Assembly (NCBI GenBank): GCA_039028975.1
Contig: JBCCHB010000060.1
Span: forward strand, 1-64,000
Source of the DNA: JAHBNG01 sp039028975
Lineage (GTDB): Bacteria > Chloroflexota > Anaerolineae > Caldilineales > Caldilineaceae
Reading direction: 5' to 3'
DNA: 64,000 nt
Shown here: positions 1 to 7,585 of the stretch, one piece after another
How the letters are laid out: the number at the start of each line of letters is the position of its first letter
How positions within the stretch are numbered: position 1 is the stretch's first letter
Position numbers and translations under genes: made by a program
The notes under the pieces: generated by a model
What the model was told of the DNA's origin: nothing
The model's database searches: none
The model's input: only the letters and a program-made list of their open reading frames with translations

Positions 1-126
1 CCGCCAGATTTTAGCCCCCTTTCGGACACCGTTTTTCCCTCTTTTAGGGGCGGAACGGCTTTTTTAACCAACTTTTTTCTATTTCGGTCATGCTCCTATG
101 CTTGACCTCTTTTTTCTATGCCCTAA

Positions 127-342
127 CAGCCAAACTCAAGGGAAGTGGAATCGGATGAAGTTGTCCTTGACCGCGTACTGATGGCCGCTGAGTATATTCC
201 AGTCAGCCAACTCGGCACAACGGATGATTGCGGATTCTCTCCCTTTAGTGACGACATTGCAACCAGTAGAGATACAGCTTTTGCCAAGATCGCGGCACGT
301 GTAAGGGGGACCGAACTGGCGAGCCAAAAGCTGGGTCTTTGA
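127..342 (+). pseudogene. C-terminal fragment of a MetE/UROD-fold methyltransferase
   Basis: About 70 codons read through to a stop with the sequence DCGFSPFSDD and RDTAFAKI. This matches the extreme C-terminus of cobalamin-independent methionine synthase-like (UROD/MetE fold) proteins, where the CGF cysteine is a zinc ligand. The frame is closed upstream by a TAA at 124-126 and only a GTG at 145 could serve as a start. The zinc-binding His/Cys motif and most of the roughly 350-aa barrel are absent. The preceding 120 bases are T-rich and show no related reading frame. I infer a decayed remnant rather than a functional short gene; an upstream frameshift is excluded only for the bases inside the window. 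Confidence 0.55.
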
Positions 343-368
343 TTTTTGAAATCGATACTGCGATCACA

Positions 369-950
369 ATGAATTCGAATATCAAACGGCGACGCCGCGT
401 CCTAATCGGCACGGTCGGCTATCACCTCCTGCGCGACTACTCCATTGGTCCCAATCTCCTGCCTCAGCTTCAAGCAATGGATTGGCCCGTTGGTGCTGTG
501 GTAGATGAGATGAATTGGGGCCCTGTTGCCATTGTCCAGCAGTTTGAAACGCTACCCGAACCGTATGATCGGGTCATCATCCTGACGGCGACGGACCTGG
601 GCAAAGCGCCAGGCATCATCACATTACGTTTGTGGCGCGGCGGGCTGCCCACTGTCGATCAGATTCAGGATCGGGTCTCGGAAGCAGTGACAGGCACAAT
701 CAGTGCCGAGAATCTACTCATCATCGGGGAGCACTTTGACATTTGGCCGGAGGAGACGCTCCTGGTCGATGTGCAGCCGGGACTGGAGGAGGCAGGCGAG
801 ACCTTCACGGCAGAGATTGAAGCTGTTGTTCCACAGGTGCTCAACACCTTGCAATCTCTAGCAAGTGTAGATTATAAGCAACTACATCAACTGTCCGCCG
901 TTGAGATCGAAGAAATACGAGGGAACGAACTAGCCGATGTCCGCAGATAA
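369..950 (+). CDS. Hydrogenase maturation protease-like protein, degenerate metal site
   Basis: This 193-aa protein has the HyaD/HybD fold pattern. The glycine-rich N-terminus, LIGTVGYHLLRDYSIG, aligns with the family motif GxGNxLxxDxGxG. The acidic residue that binds nickel in HybD is replaced by Tyr (RDYS), so classical C-terminal processing of a hydrogenase large subunit is doubtful. The ATG at 369 is preferred over the upstream TTG at 339 because the family begins directly with the beta-strand. The end overlaps the next gene by 14 bases, which suggests translational coupling. A canonical maturation protease lies at 3589-4134, so this copy may have a scaffold or regulatory role (inference). 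Confidence 0.7.
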   Translation: MNSNIKRRRRVLIGTVGYHLLRDYSIGPNLLPQLQAMDWPVGAVVDEMNWGPVAIVQQFETLPEPYDRVIILTATDLGKAPGIITLRLWRGGLPTVDQIQDRVSEAVTGTISAENLLIIGEHFDIWPEETLLVDVQPGLEEAGETFTAEIEAVVPQVLNTLQSLASVDYKQLHQLSAVEIEEIRGNELADVRR

Positions 951-1377
951 TCCGAACGGGTCAGCTTCCAACCAAAACTCAAATGGAAAACAGTCCGCAG
1001 GCGAGGACGCGCTAGACAAGCTATTCTGGCGCGACGAAATTCTCCAAGTCATGTACTGGCTCCAAGGCGAAGGATTGAGCGAATCGGTGCGCGCCCAGGA
1101 TCTGATGGTCTTTCTCAATAGCGATATTCAGACCATTCTCTTCCATCTGGAATTGGCCGCAGCCGAGGGCTATCTCACTCGTTCACCAAATACAAACAGC
1201 ATGGACCAGTCAACTACCTTCGCCTTGAGCGATACCGGACGCAAAGAAGGCGGTCGCCGCTTCCGCGATGAGTTCGCGGGCATGCAGAAGAGTGGCCACG
1301 GCGAGTGCAGCGCGGACTGCATCTGCCACACGACGGGTGATCATGCGTCCTGTCCAACACATGGTCACGCACATTAG
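937..1377 (+). CDS. Small winged-helix-like protein with Cys/His-rich tail
   Basis: This 146-aa soluble protein has a low-complexity Ser/Asn/Gly N-terminus (1-25). A helical middle (30-105) follows, with a pattern reminiscent of a winged helix, including a stretch ending ALSDTGRKEGGRRF. The last 25 residues contain four Cys and six His (GECSADCICH, then CPTHGHAH), which looks like a metal-binding tail. It overlaps the degenerate maturation protease upstream by 14 bases and precedes the Rieske-like gene. I infer a nickel- or iron-handling accessory or regulator for the hydrogenase system. No named family is recognised with certainty. Confidence 0.7.
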   Translation: MSADNPNGSASNQNSNGKQSAGEDALDKLFWRDEILQVMYWLQGEGLSESVRAQDLMVFLNSDIQTILFHLELAAAEGYLTRSPNTNSMDQSTTFALSDTGRKEGGRRFRDEFAGMQKSGHGECSADCICHTTGDHASCPTHGHAH

Positions 1378-1378
1378 T

Positions 1379-1450
1379 AATCGGTGAGTCAGTAATCGGT
1401 AGGTCGGTCACAGATATACTGACTACCAACGTACTAACTACGAACTATCA
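1379..1450. repeat. Heptamer-type short tandem repeat spacer
   Basis: The 76-base gap between two co-directional genes consists of degenerate units such as TCGGTGAG, TCGGTAGG and TCGGTCA, followed by ACTAC-rich units. The same GGTCGGT/ACCGACC heptamers recur in gaps near 23.1, 28.2 and 31.7 kb. Confidence 0.5.
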
Positions 1451-1453
1451 GTT

Positions 1454-2128
1454 ATGTCACAAGAGCCGCCCAGACTCGACGACCCCAATTTCGAAAAGCT
1501 GACTGAGCATATCCAAACGCTGCTCGAAGGGATTGAGTCGTTGCCATTCCCCAAGGTTCAGGAAGATACATATGAACTGCTCAACTGCCTGGATCTGCTC
1601 CATCGGGAAGCGCTGACTCGGCTGATTGAACTGATTGAAACCAAAGCTCCCGAAATTAAGCTGGACATGGCCAATGACTTTGCCATCCAAACCTTGATGA
1701 TGCTCTACAACTTTGTGCCGGATGAGGAGCTTCCATCCCCGGTAGCAGAGAATTCGACCTATATTCCGCTGGATCAAATTGGGATTGCACCTGCACTCAA
1801 AATGCCGGTTTGGGTGCCGGGAGGGAATGTGGCAGACTTGCCTACCCATACCATGCGTAGGCAAATCTTTGATGGCCAGGAGGTGTTGCTCTGCCGCTTG
1901 GACGACGAGATCTATGCCCTGCAAAATGCCTGTCTCGATTCGGTGCTGCCGCTGGATCGGGGGACGCTCGATGGATATGAACTGAATTGTCCATGGCACG
2001 ACTGTCGCTATGACGTACGGAGTGGCGAAATCCAAAACGGTTCAGGGTTGCGGCTGGAGACTTATCCGGTGATGGTTGAGGGAGAGCGCTTTTTGGTGGG
2101 TTTTAATATTCCAGAACATATGCGGTAA
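1454..2128 (+). CDS. Rieske-like [2Fe-2S] protein of the hydrogenase cluster
   Basis: This 224-aa protein has an all-helical N-terminal half (1-95). The C-terminal Rieske fold (about 105-222) has the second ligand box CPWHDC followed by RYDVRSGE. The first box reads ACLDSVLPL, so the usual C-x-H is C-L-D and one cluster histidine is replaced by Asp. Rieske proteins of this arrangement are known beside [NiFe]-hydrogenase genes as possible electron-transfer partners. With three of four canonical ligands it may hold an altered cluster or none. It lies in the same operon direction as 369-1377, after a repeat spacer. The start at ATG 1454 has no strong Shine-Dalgarno sequence. Confidence 0.75.
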   Translation: MSQEPPRLDDPNFEKLTEHIQTLLEGIESLPFPKVQEDTYELLNCLDLLHREALTRLIELIETKAPEIKLDMANDFAIQTLMMLYNFVPDEELPSPVAENSTYIPLDQIGIAPALKMPVWVPGGNVADLPTHTMRRQIFDGQEVLLCRLDDEIYALQNACLDSVLPLDRGTLDGYELNCPWHDCRYDVRSGEIQNGSGLRLETYPVMVEGERFLVGFNIPEHMR

Positions 2129-2139
2129 ACAGAAACAGT

Positions 2140-2913
2140 ATGAAGTCATCCGAACAAATCAGAGATATGTTGATTCAACGCCTGGGACATATGCTTCGCC
2201 GCCCAGGCATGTGGGTAGGTTGTGATTATGATTTAGAGATACAATTAAGAGGTATCATCACTGATTTATGGTTCATCGATGAAGTTGACGAAATCAAGAA
2301 CGATCATGACATTATCAATAAACTTATTGCTGAGGGGCTATATTATCCGTCAAACGTAGCAAATGGTGTTGGAAACGTGTTCAGGAACATTGCACCTGAT
2401 ATTGGTCGTTACAAGGAATATATTTGTTCGATATATGCAAGAATAGCTTTTCTTGAAGGTTATTTGGAGATCAAAGCTCTCTTATTACCAGATGAATTTG
2501 AAGCTCTAAAGGCAAGAATAGTTAAGGGTGATTTCAGCAGAGGATATAACCAAAAGGCGTTATTAGATGAATTGCCACCCCCTTCATTTACAGTGACCAA
2601 AAACGTCTATTGTTATGCATCAGAGAACAAAGATAGCGGATGGATATATTTTGATGTTCCTTCCATTTACATTGAAGGCAAAGGATATCAGGATAATGTA
2701 ATTAGCATCCGGTGGCCAGCCCCATTATTTGAAGATGGGTTTGAACTTACCAAAGAGGGCTACGAATGTACACGCAGAGGTATTGCCCAACCAAAGTTTG
2801 ATATAGATACAACCATGACTATGTGGAGTGCCGGTAAAAAATGGTCTCCAAGCGAGAGTTTGCTTACTATCGATGAAGAAGTTCGTAAACCTCTATGGGA
2901 AGATTTGTGGTAA
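2140..2913 (+). CDS. Hypothetical 257-aa protein, AT-rich
   Basis: The predicted soluble protein begins MKSSEQIRDMLIQRLGHML, contains no signal peptide or membrane segment, and ends in a Trp-rich EDLW. No known domain is recognised. Base use is clearly AT-richer than that of the flanking hydrogenase genes and codons such as ATA, TTA and AGA are frequent, suggesting later acquisition. It starts 11 bases after the Rieske-like gene and is followed by a broken DUF433 gene and a small lipoprotein-like gene. The whole 2140-3572 block could be an insertion into the hydrogenase maturation cluster. Confidence 0.65.
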   Translation: MKSSEQIRDMLIQRLGHMLRRPGMWVGCDYDLEIQLRGIITDLWFIDEVDEIKNDHDIINKLIAEGLYYPSNVANGVGNVFRNIAPDIGRYKEYICSIYARIAFLEGYLEIKALLLPDEFEALKARIVKGDFSRGYNQKALLDELPPPSFTVTKNVYCYASENKDSGWIYFDVPSIYIEGKGYQDNVISIRWPAPLFEDGFELTKEGYECTRRGIAQPKFDIDTTMTMWSAGKKWSPSESLLTIDEEVRKPLWEDLW

Positions 2914-2933
2914 TGGATATTGAGTTTACGCAA

Positions 2934-3161
2934 ATGAACCATTGAGACATTATCACGATTGAGCCAAGCAAACGGGGCGGGAAACCATGCATTCGAGGGA
3001 CAAGAATTACGGTCTACGACATCCTTGAATATTTGGCGTCTGGGATGAGTATGCTCGACATACTAGATGACTTCTCCTATCTAATGCAGACAGATATCTT
3101 GGCTTCCTTGAGCTACGCAGCGGATCGAGAGAAGAACACGAGGGTAGCCTTTGCTGCATGA
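2934..3161 (+). pseudogene. DUF433 antitoxin-like gene with nonsense codon 4
   Basis: From 2946 the frame encodes 71 residues beginning DIITIEPSKRGGKPCIRG and continuing RITVYDILEYLASGM, an unmistakable DUF433 protein. Such proteins are often paired with PIN-like toxins (VapB-like role). The expected beginning is ATG at 2934 followed by Asn, His, then Arg-Asp-Ile. Here codon 4 is TGA, one C-to-T change from the Arg codon CGA. No alternative ATG, GTG or TTG precedes the conserved region, so the gene is probably dead. A partner toxin gene is not visible. Confidence 0.75.
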
Positions 3162-3176
3162 AATAGAGATGTTGCG

Positions 3177-3572
3177 ATGATATTGAAACACTTCAGCTTA
3201 TTAATTTGCGTAGCTATTTGGACAATGGTCGCATGTATTCCGGCTGTGGTGCCTTGGGGACTGGCTGAAGCAACTGAAAGACCTGTGGAATTAATTGATT
3301 TGGCAGGAACTTGGCAATTAGAGGTTGCACAGATTTCGCTTAACGAGGATAGAACATTCGAAATCACAGGGTCGAACGATAGAGATGAAAATGGCCACGG
3401 GACCTGGAGCATCGCTTCGGATAAAGAGATCTATCTTAGGTATTCAGAAGAGAAAATGATGGGGCAATTTTCTATTGGTTGGGCAATCGACACTCAAGAT
3501 TCAGGCTTTGGCATATATGGTGGGCTGATTGCAGATCCCGACTTTTATCAAGAACTTGAGAAAGTCAAATAG
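3177..3572 (+). CDS. Small secreted or lipoprotein-like hypothetical protein
   Basis: This 131-aa protein has a hydrophobic N-terminal segment (residues 6-20) ending MVAC, a weak lipobox. A mostly beta region follows (GTWQLEVAQISLNEDRTFEI, then GTWSIASDKEIYL) that resembles small lipocalin-like or META-like beta-barrels. Function is unknown. It begins 15 bases after the DUF433 remnant and ends 16 bases before the start of the hydrogenase maturation protease. Start ATG 3177 is chosen because it gives the complete signal segment. Confidence 0.55.
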   Translation: MILKHFSLLICVAIWTMVACIPAVVPWGLAEATERPVELIDLAGTWQLEVAQISLNEDRTFEITGSNDRDENGHGTWSIASDKEIYLRYSEEKMMGQFSIGWAIDTQDSGFGIYGGLIADPDFYQELEKVK

Positions 3573-3588
3573 AAATCTATCTGCACAG

Positions 3589-4134
3589 ATGCTCGTGACT
3601 AAACATATTATACCTACTATTCTGATCACCGGCGTCGGCAACGTCCTCCGCCAAGACGACGGTTTTGGTATTGCAGTCATCAATGAACTGCAAGAACAGA
3701 ACGACCTACCAGAGAATGTCACCATTTTGGAAACAGGTATCGCAGGCATCCGACTGGTGCAGGAACTGTTTGACGGTTACGACGTGCTGCTCATGGTCGA
3801 TGCTGTACAGCGGGGAGGGGAACCTGGGCAGATCTATCTGTTAGAAGCGGACGTGCCCACCATCGACCACTTCACCTTTGACCAGCGCAACGAATTCCTG
3901 GCCGACATGCACTTCACCAATCCCACCCGCGCCATGATGCTGGCCAAGGCCATGAACATTCTGCCGCCGCAGGTCTATATTGTGGGGTGCGAATCTGCGG
4001 TTCATGATGACTTTGAGATGGGGTTAAGTCCTCAGGTCGCGGCTGCGGTCCCCAAGGCGGTTGAGCAGATTACAATATGGGCCAAGCAGTTGTCGCACGA
4101 TGGACAAATCATATCAACATGCAATGCGGCATAA
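3589..4134 (+). CDS. [NiFe]-hydrogenase maturation protease
   Basis: This 181-aa endopeptidase of the HyaD/HybD/HycI family trims the C-terminus of the hydrogenase large subunit after nickel insertion. The signature GVGNVLRQDDGFG is at residues 15-27, with Asp24 at the position of the nickel ligand Glu16 of HybD. A second acidic ligand candidate lies in LMVDAV and the His ligand in DMHFTN. The ATG at 3589 is preferred because an earlier start at 3529 would overlap the upstream gene by 44 bases. Together with 369-2128 it shows that a hydrogenase structural operon probably lies just upstream of the window. Confidence 0.88.
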   Translation: MLVTKHIIPTILITGVGNVLRQDDGFGIAVINELQEQNDLPENVTILETGIAGIRLVQELFDGYDVLLMVDAVQRGGEPGQIYLLEADVPTIDHFTFDQRNEFLADMHFTNPTRAMMLAKAMNILPPQVYIVGCESAVHDDFEMGLSPQVAAAVPKAVEQITIWAKQLSHDGQIISTCNAA

Positions 4135-4145
4135 AAGGATAGCTT

Positions 4146-4538
4146 ATGGCTACTCATCGAACATATCTAACTATATTGTTCGTATTACATCTGCTCGTCA
4201 ATCTTACTCACGGCTACAGCCATACTATAACTCAGGTCGAGCTAACAACCTTCCAAACGACTTACGTGGCTCTAATCATCTTTGCGCTTCCTGCCTATGC
4301 ACTCTTTCTACTCTTTCGGGGACGGGTGAAACAAGGAGCGGCACTCTTTGCCCTATCCATGATCGCTGGATTTCTCTTCGGATATGGCTTTCACTTTATA
4401 TTTGACACGCCAGACTTGCATTCAAATGTGGTCGGTCCGGGTGCAGGCGGCTTTTTCCATTCAGCACTTTGGCTAGCCGTCATTCAGTTTACAAGTTTTT
4501 TCTACAGCATCTATGTGTGGCAAACTCAGTCCCAGTAG
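4146..4538 (+). CDS. Four-helix membrane protein, hypothetical
   Basis: This 130-aa protein has four predicted membrane segments (about residues 6-24, 38-57, 63-84 and 102-124). Histidines are present in or near several helices (HLLVNLTHGYSHT, GYGFHF, FFHSALW). Such a pattern can mark small b-type cytochromes or ion-binding membrane proteins, but no family is recognised. It starts 11 bases after the hydrogenase protease and ends 9 bases before the sulfatase, so the three genes are probably cotranscribed. Confidence 0.6.
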   Translation: MATHRTYLTILFVLHLLVNLTHGYSHTITQVELTTFQTTYVALIIFALPAYALFLLFRGRVKQGAALFALSMIAGFLFGYGFHFIFDTPDLHSNVVGPGAGGFFHSALWLAVIQFTSFFYSIYVWQTQSQ

Positions 4539-4547
4539 AGGAAAACA

Positions 4548-6194
4548 ATGAACCAACCCAACATCGTCTGGATCACTTGCCACGACATCTCACCGGACTT
4601 GGGCTGTTACACTGGTGTTTGGCCTGGAGCTGAATACGCTCACACTCCCAACCTGGATCGACTGGCGGCAGAAGGTGTGCGCTATAACAATGCCTATGCG
4701 GTTGCGCCGGTCTGTGCACCTTCACGGTCGGCTATTATTACAGGGATGTTCCCAACAGCCATCGGCACCATGCACATGCGATCCACCGCCATGCCGCCAG
4801 CAGAAGTACGCTGCTTCCCCGAATATCTGCGAGCGGCGGGCTACTACTGTACCAACTTCTTTACCGATTACCAGTTTCGCACCCCCGTCACCGTTTGGGA
4901 CGAGAATCATCCTCAAGCGCACTGGCGGAATCGTCCTGATCCCAGCCAGCCATTCTTTAGCGTCTTTTGCGGCATGATGACCCATGAGTCTCGCATCTAT
5001 CTAGATGATGAAGAGTTTGCCCAAAACACGGCTGCACTCATGCCAGCAGAGCGCCATGATCCTGACGACGCGCCGCTGCCGCCCTACTATCCGGACACAC
5101 CAACCTTCCGCCAGGCATGGGCGCGCTATAGCGACAACGTTACCGCCATGGATCACTGGGCGGGCACGATTCTTGACCAGTTGGAAGAAGATGGCCTTGT
5201 GGATAGCACGATTGTCGTCTTCTGGAGCGATCACGGGCGGGGCTTTCCTCGCGCCAAACGATGGCCCTATGAATCGGGTCTCCATGAGCCACTGCTCATC
5301 CGCTGGCCAGGGAAGATTGCGCCCAATACCGTTCGCGATGAACTCGTTTATCTGATGGACCTGACGCCGACAATGCTTAAAGCTGTGGGCTTACCTGTCC
5401 CTGATCACATGCATGCCCAGCCGCTCTTTGATGCTGAAGGGAACTTTTCGGATACCTATCGCACCTACATCTTTGGTCACCGCGACCGCATGGATGAAAC
5501 TGAGGATACCATGCGTACCGTACGCGATGACCGCTTTCGCTACATTCGCAACTACCATCCCGACAGACCCTATGCTCAATATCTCTTCTATGCCGAGACT
5601 ATGTCAACATGGCATGAGCTGCGCACTCTCCGCAAAGATGAGATGACTCAGCGGGCCATGGGCGAAGTGCCAAACAAGTTAACGCCTGCACAGCGACATT
5701 TTTTAGAATCAACCAAGCCAGTTGAAGAACTCTATGATCTGCAAGCTGATCCCCATGAGATTCAGAATTTGGTTGACGACCCAGCCCATTCCGATCGTCT
5801 CAATCGTTTGCGCCACGCCTTAGATGATTGGCAGAACCATTATGGGGATTTGGGCCTAGTACCTGAAACTGAACTCATATATCAGTGGCGTCCTGAAGGG
5901 CATCTTCAAGTCACTGCCCGGCCCGAAGTTACCCTTGTTGATGGCAAGCTCCAGGCCAAATGCACAACCGAAGGCGCATCTATTGGCTGGACGACTGAGC
6001 CACCGCGGTCATCTTCAGGCGAACAGCCGAATTTCTTGGCCATGCTCCAAAAGATGGTAGGTGACCCTGACACCGGAGGGCGCTCTTGGCACCTGTACAC
6101 AGGGCCTATCACACCACAATGTGGCGAAACCTATACCTTTCGCGCCCATCGGCTTGGCTTTGCCGCCAGTGAAGATGTAAAGGTTGAGGGGTGA
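4548..6194 (+). CDS. Sulfatase (arylsulfatase A-type) with extra C-terminal domain
   Basis: This 548-aa type I sulfatase hydrolyses sulfate esters. Its catalytic formylglycine should be made from Cys56 in the signature CAPSR (C-x-P-x-R). N-terminal metal ligands are in ITCHDISPDLGCYT and a second metal-binding set is in WSDHGRGF. No signal peptide is visible, so action in the cytoplasm is likely unless it is exported otherwise. The last 70-80 residues (YTFRAHRLGFAAS) resemble the beta-sandwich found at chitobiase C-termini and are extra to the sulfatase core. The second sulfatase at 28324-29742 is a different subfamily. Confidence 0.9.
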   Translation: MNQPNIVWITCHDISPDLGCYTGVWPGAEYAHTPNLDRLAAEGVRYNNAYAVAPVCAPSRSAIITGMFPTAIGTMHMRSTAMPPAEVRCFPEYLRAAGYYCTNFFTDYQFRTPVTVWDENHPQAHWRNRPDPSQPFFSVFCGMMTHESRIYLDDEEFAQNTAALMPAERHDPDDAPLPPYYPDTPTFRQAWARYSDNVTAMDHWAGTILDQLEEDGLVDSTIVVFWSDHGRGFPRAKRWPYESGLHEPLLIRWPGKIAPNTVRDELVYLMDLTPTMLKAVGLPVPDHMHAQPLFDAEGNFSDTYRTYIFGHRDRMDETEDTMRTVRDDRFRYIRNYHPDRPYAQYLFYAETMSTWHELRTLRKDEMTQRAMGEVPNKLTPAQRHFLESTKPVEELYDLQADPHEIQNLVDDPAHSDRLNRLRHALDDWQNHYGDLGLVPETELIYQWRPEGHLQVTARPEVTLVDGKLQAKCTTEGASIGWTTEPPRSSSGEQPNFLAMLQKMVGDPDTGGRSWHLYTGPITPQCGETYTFRAHRLGFAASEDVKVEG

Positions 6195-6281
6195 CTACTC
6201 TATTTTCTGGAAAGGGCCTTACGTGCTCTTGCCGTTTTTCCGTGAACTATTTACGTCAAATTTTCAACCAAGGAGAACACA

Positions 6282-7058
6282 ATGAAGATATCAATCTCGG
6301 GTAAGGGCGGATCGGGAAAGACCACTACTGCCGGCATTCTAGCCAGAGCATTTGCCCAGCAGGGCCATTCCGTGCTTGCCATTGACGGCGACAATAACCC
6401 CAATTTGGGGATCGCGCTCGGTCTAACCCCGGACGTTGTCAACCAGATCCCGACCATGCCCCGGGATCTGCTGCGCGATATAGAAGATGCAGACGGCAAC
6501 CGTACTACTGAACTGGCCATGAGCATCGAGGAGATTGCCGACCACTATGGCACATCCGCGCCAGATGATGTGCGCTTGCTGGCTATGAACCGCATTGATC
6601 ACGGCGGTAAGGGCTGAGCCTGCCGTGCCCATGCTACCGTGCGTAGCATTCTCACAGCGACTCCTGCATCCGACGAGACCATAACAGTAACCGATATGGA
6701 AGCAGGGATTGAGCATCTCAGCCGTGGCACCACTCGCCACTCAGATGTGATGCTCGTGGTGGCCGAACCCTACTACAAATCTCTAGAGACAGCAGGCCAA
6801 GTAAACAAAATGGCCGGAGATCTGGGGATCCCCAACACCTACGTTGTAGCCAACAAGGTACGCAACGACGCCGATGCTCAAGCTATTGCCGCCTATTGTG
6901 AAAAGCAGGACATGGAGATCATTGCGACCGTTCCCTACGATGAAGAAGTGGCGGCGGCCTCTCTCGTGCCTGAGTCGCCATTGGATCGATATCCCAATTC
7001 GACAGGTGTACAGGCTGTGACTGAGTTGGCGCGTACTCTATACTCAGCTCTCTCATAG
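6282..7058 (+). CDS. CooC-type P-loop ATPase, candidate selenoprotein with in-frame TGA
   Basis: Read through one TGA (6615-6617), this frame gives a 258-residue MinD/CooC-family ATPase. The deviant Walker A GKGGSGKTT is at 7-15, Asp138 lies in TDMEAG (switch II), and a normal C-terminus follows. CooC proteins insert nickel into CO dehydrogenase and dimerise around a CXC motif; from memory these are Cys112 and Cys114 in the Carboxydothermus protein. Here position 112 is TGA and 114 is Cys, giving GKG-U-AC. A hairpin fitting the bacterial SECIS rule starts 13 bases after the TGA. Sequence conservation on both sides argues for one gene. A good Shine-Dalgarno AAGGAG is at 6270-6275. The alternative is a simple nonsense mutation of a Cys codon. 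Confidence 0.75.
6618..6659 (+). promoter_or_regulatory. SECIS-like hairpin after in-frame TGA
   Basis: A perfect 7-bp stem, ATGCTAC (6631-6637) with GTAGCAT (6643-6649), encloses the 5-base loop CGTGC. Its apical loop begins 20 bases after the TGA and has G as second loop base. This satisfies the published bacterial SECIS pattern (loop 16-37 bases downstream, G in the first two loop positions). Below a 3x3 internal loop the stem continues with GTG (6625-6627) to CAC (6653-6655), then TGC to GCG around one mismatch. It lies inside the coding sequence, as bacterial SECIS elements do. Confidence 0.6.
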
Positions 7059-7083
7059 ATGAGAATAATCAGTAGACCACAAT

Positions 7084-7245
7084 GTCACTCTCTGAGAAGC
7101 CTCTGGAAAGACATTCCGTTTGGTTACAGTGTTGCTTTGCAACCGTTTCACGGGCTGCAAAGCGACGCAGTACCCGACGAAGAATCCCACTATTGCTCGC
7201 ACTTAAAACAGAGATTCTTCAGTCGCTTAGCTCCCTCAGAATGAC
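7084..7245. repeat. REP-like intergenic element with terminal inverted repeats
   Basis: The element starts GTCACTCTCTGAG (7084-7096) and ends CTCAGAATGAC (7235-7245), an imperfect inverted pair. Internally GAAGAATC and GATTCTTC form a second pair. Such elements translate into spurious short peptides and are common, widely spread non-coding repeats in Chloroflexota and other bacteria. Between 7246 and 7470 nothing else was recognised. Confidence 0.55.
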
Positions 7246-7470
7246 GCGTATTGCACCCTTTTCAGGCAGCTTCTGAGCCTGACTTTGTACAAAAACTAGA
7301 ATGGATTTTACCCGACTGGAATAGCCCATTTGGGCTATGCGCATTTGATCAAACAGCAGTAGAATTGCCTTGATGGCTGGAAGTGCGAAACCAATTTTTC
7401 AGTCGATTTACAGCCTTCCTGAGCGATGCTGTAAATCGCACCCGAAAAACGTACAAAGTCAAGCTTAGAC

Positions 7471-7563
7471 AGTGGACCCTGGACTCTGGACCCTGGACCC
7501 TGGACCCTGGACCCTGGACTCTGAACTCTGGACCCTGGACTCTGGACTCTGGACTCTGGACCC
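7471..7563. repeat. Heptamer tandem repeat TGGACCC/TGGACTC
   Basis: About 13 consecutive 7-base units alternate between TGGACCC and TGGACTC, with one TGAACTC variant. The same heptamer occurs on the other strand at 60590-60642. It lies between the convergent CooC-like and thiolase genes. The unit length and intergenic location resemble short tandemly repeated repetitive sequences described in filamentous cyanobacteria. Confidence 0.8.
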
Positions 7564-7585
7564 TACCCCCAATGTCTATAGTAAA

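Noticed and set aside
1..126. Upstream part of the MetE-like gene in another frame
   Set aside because: The sequence is T-rich and none of the three frames shows related residues.
2943..2945. DUF433 TGA as selenocysteine
   Set aside because: The expected residue is Arg, not Cys, and no SECIS-like hairpin follows; a nonsense mutation is simpler.
6615..6617. TGA reassigned to an amino acid genome-wide
   Set aside because: Other genes in the window end normally at TGA (for example the sulfatase at 6194), so the code is standard.
7059..7276. Short open frames after the CooC-like gene
   Set aside because: They cover an inverted-repeat element and have no protein-like composition.
7471..7563. 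CRISPR array
   Set aside because: Units are 7 bases without spacers, so it is a simple tandem repeat.
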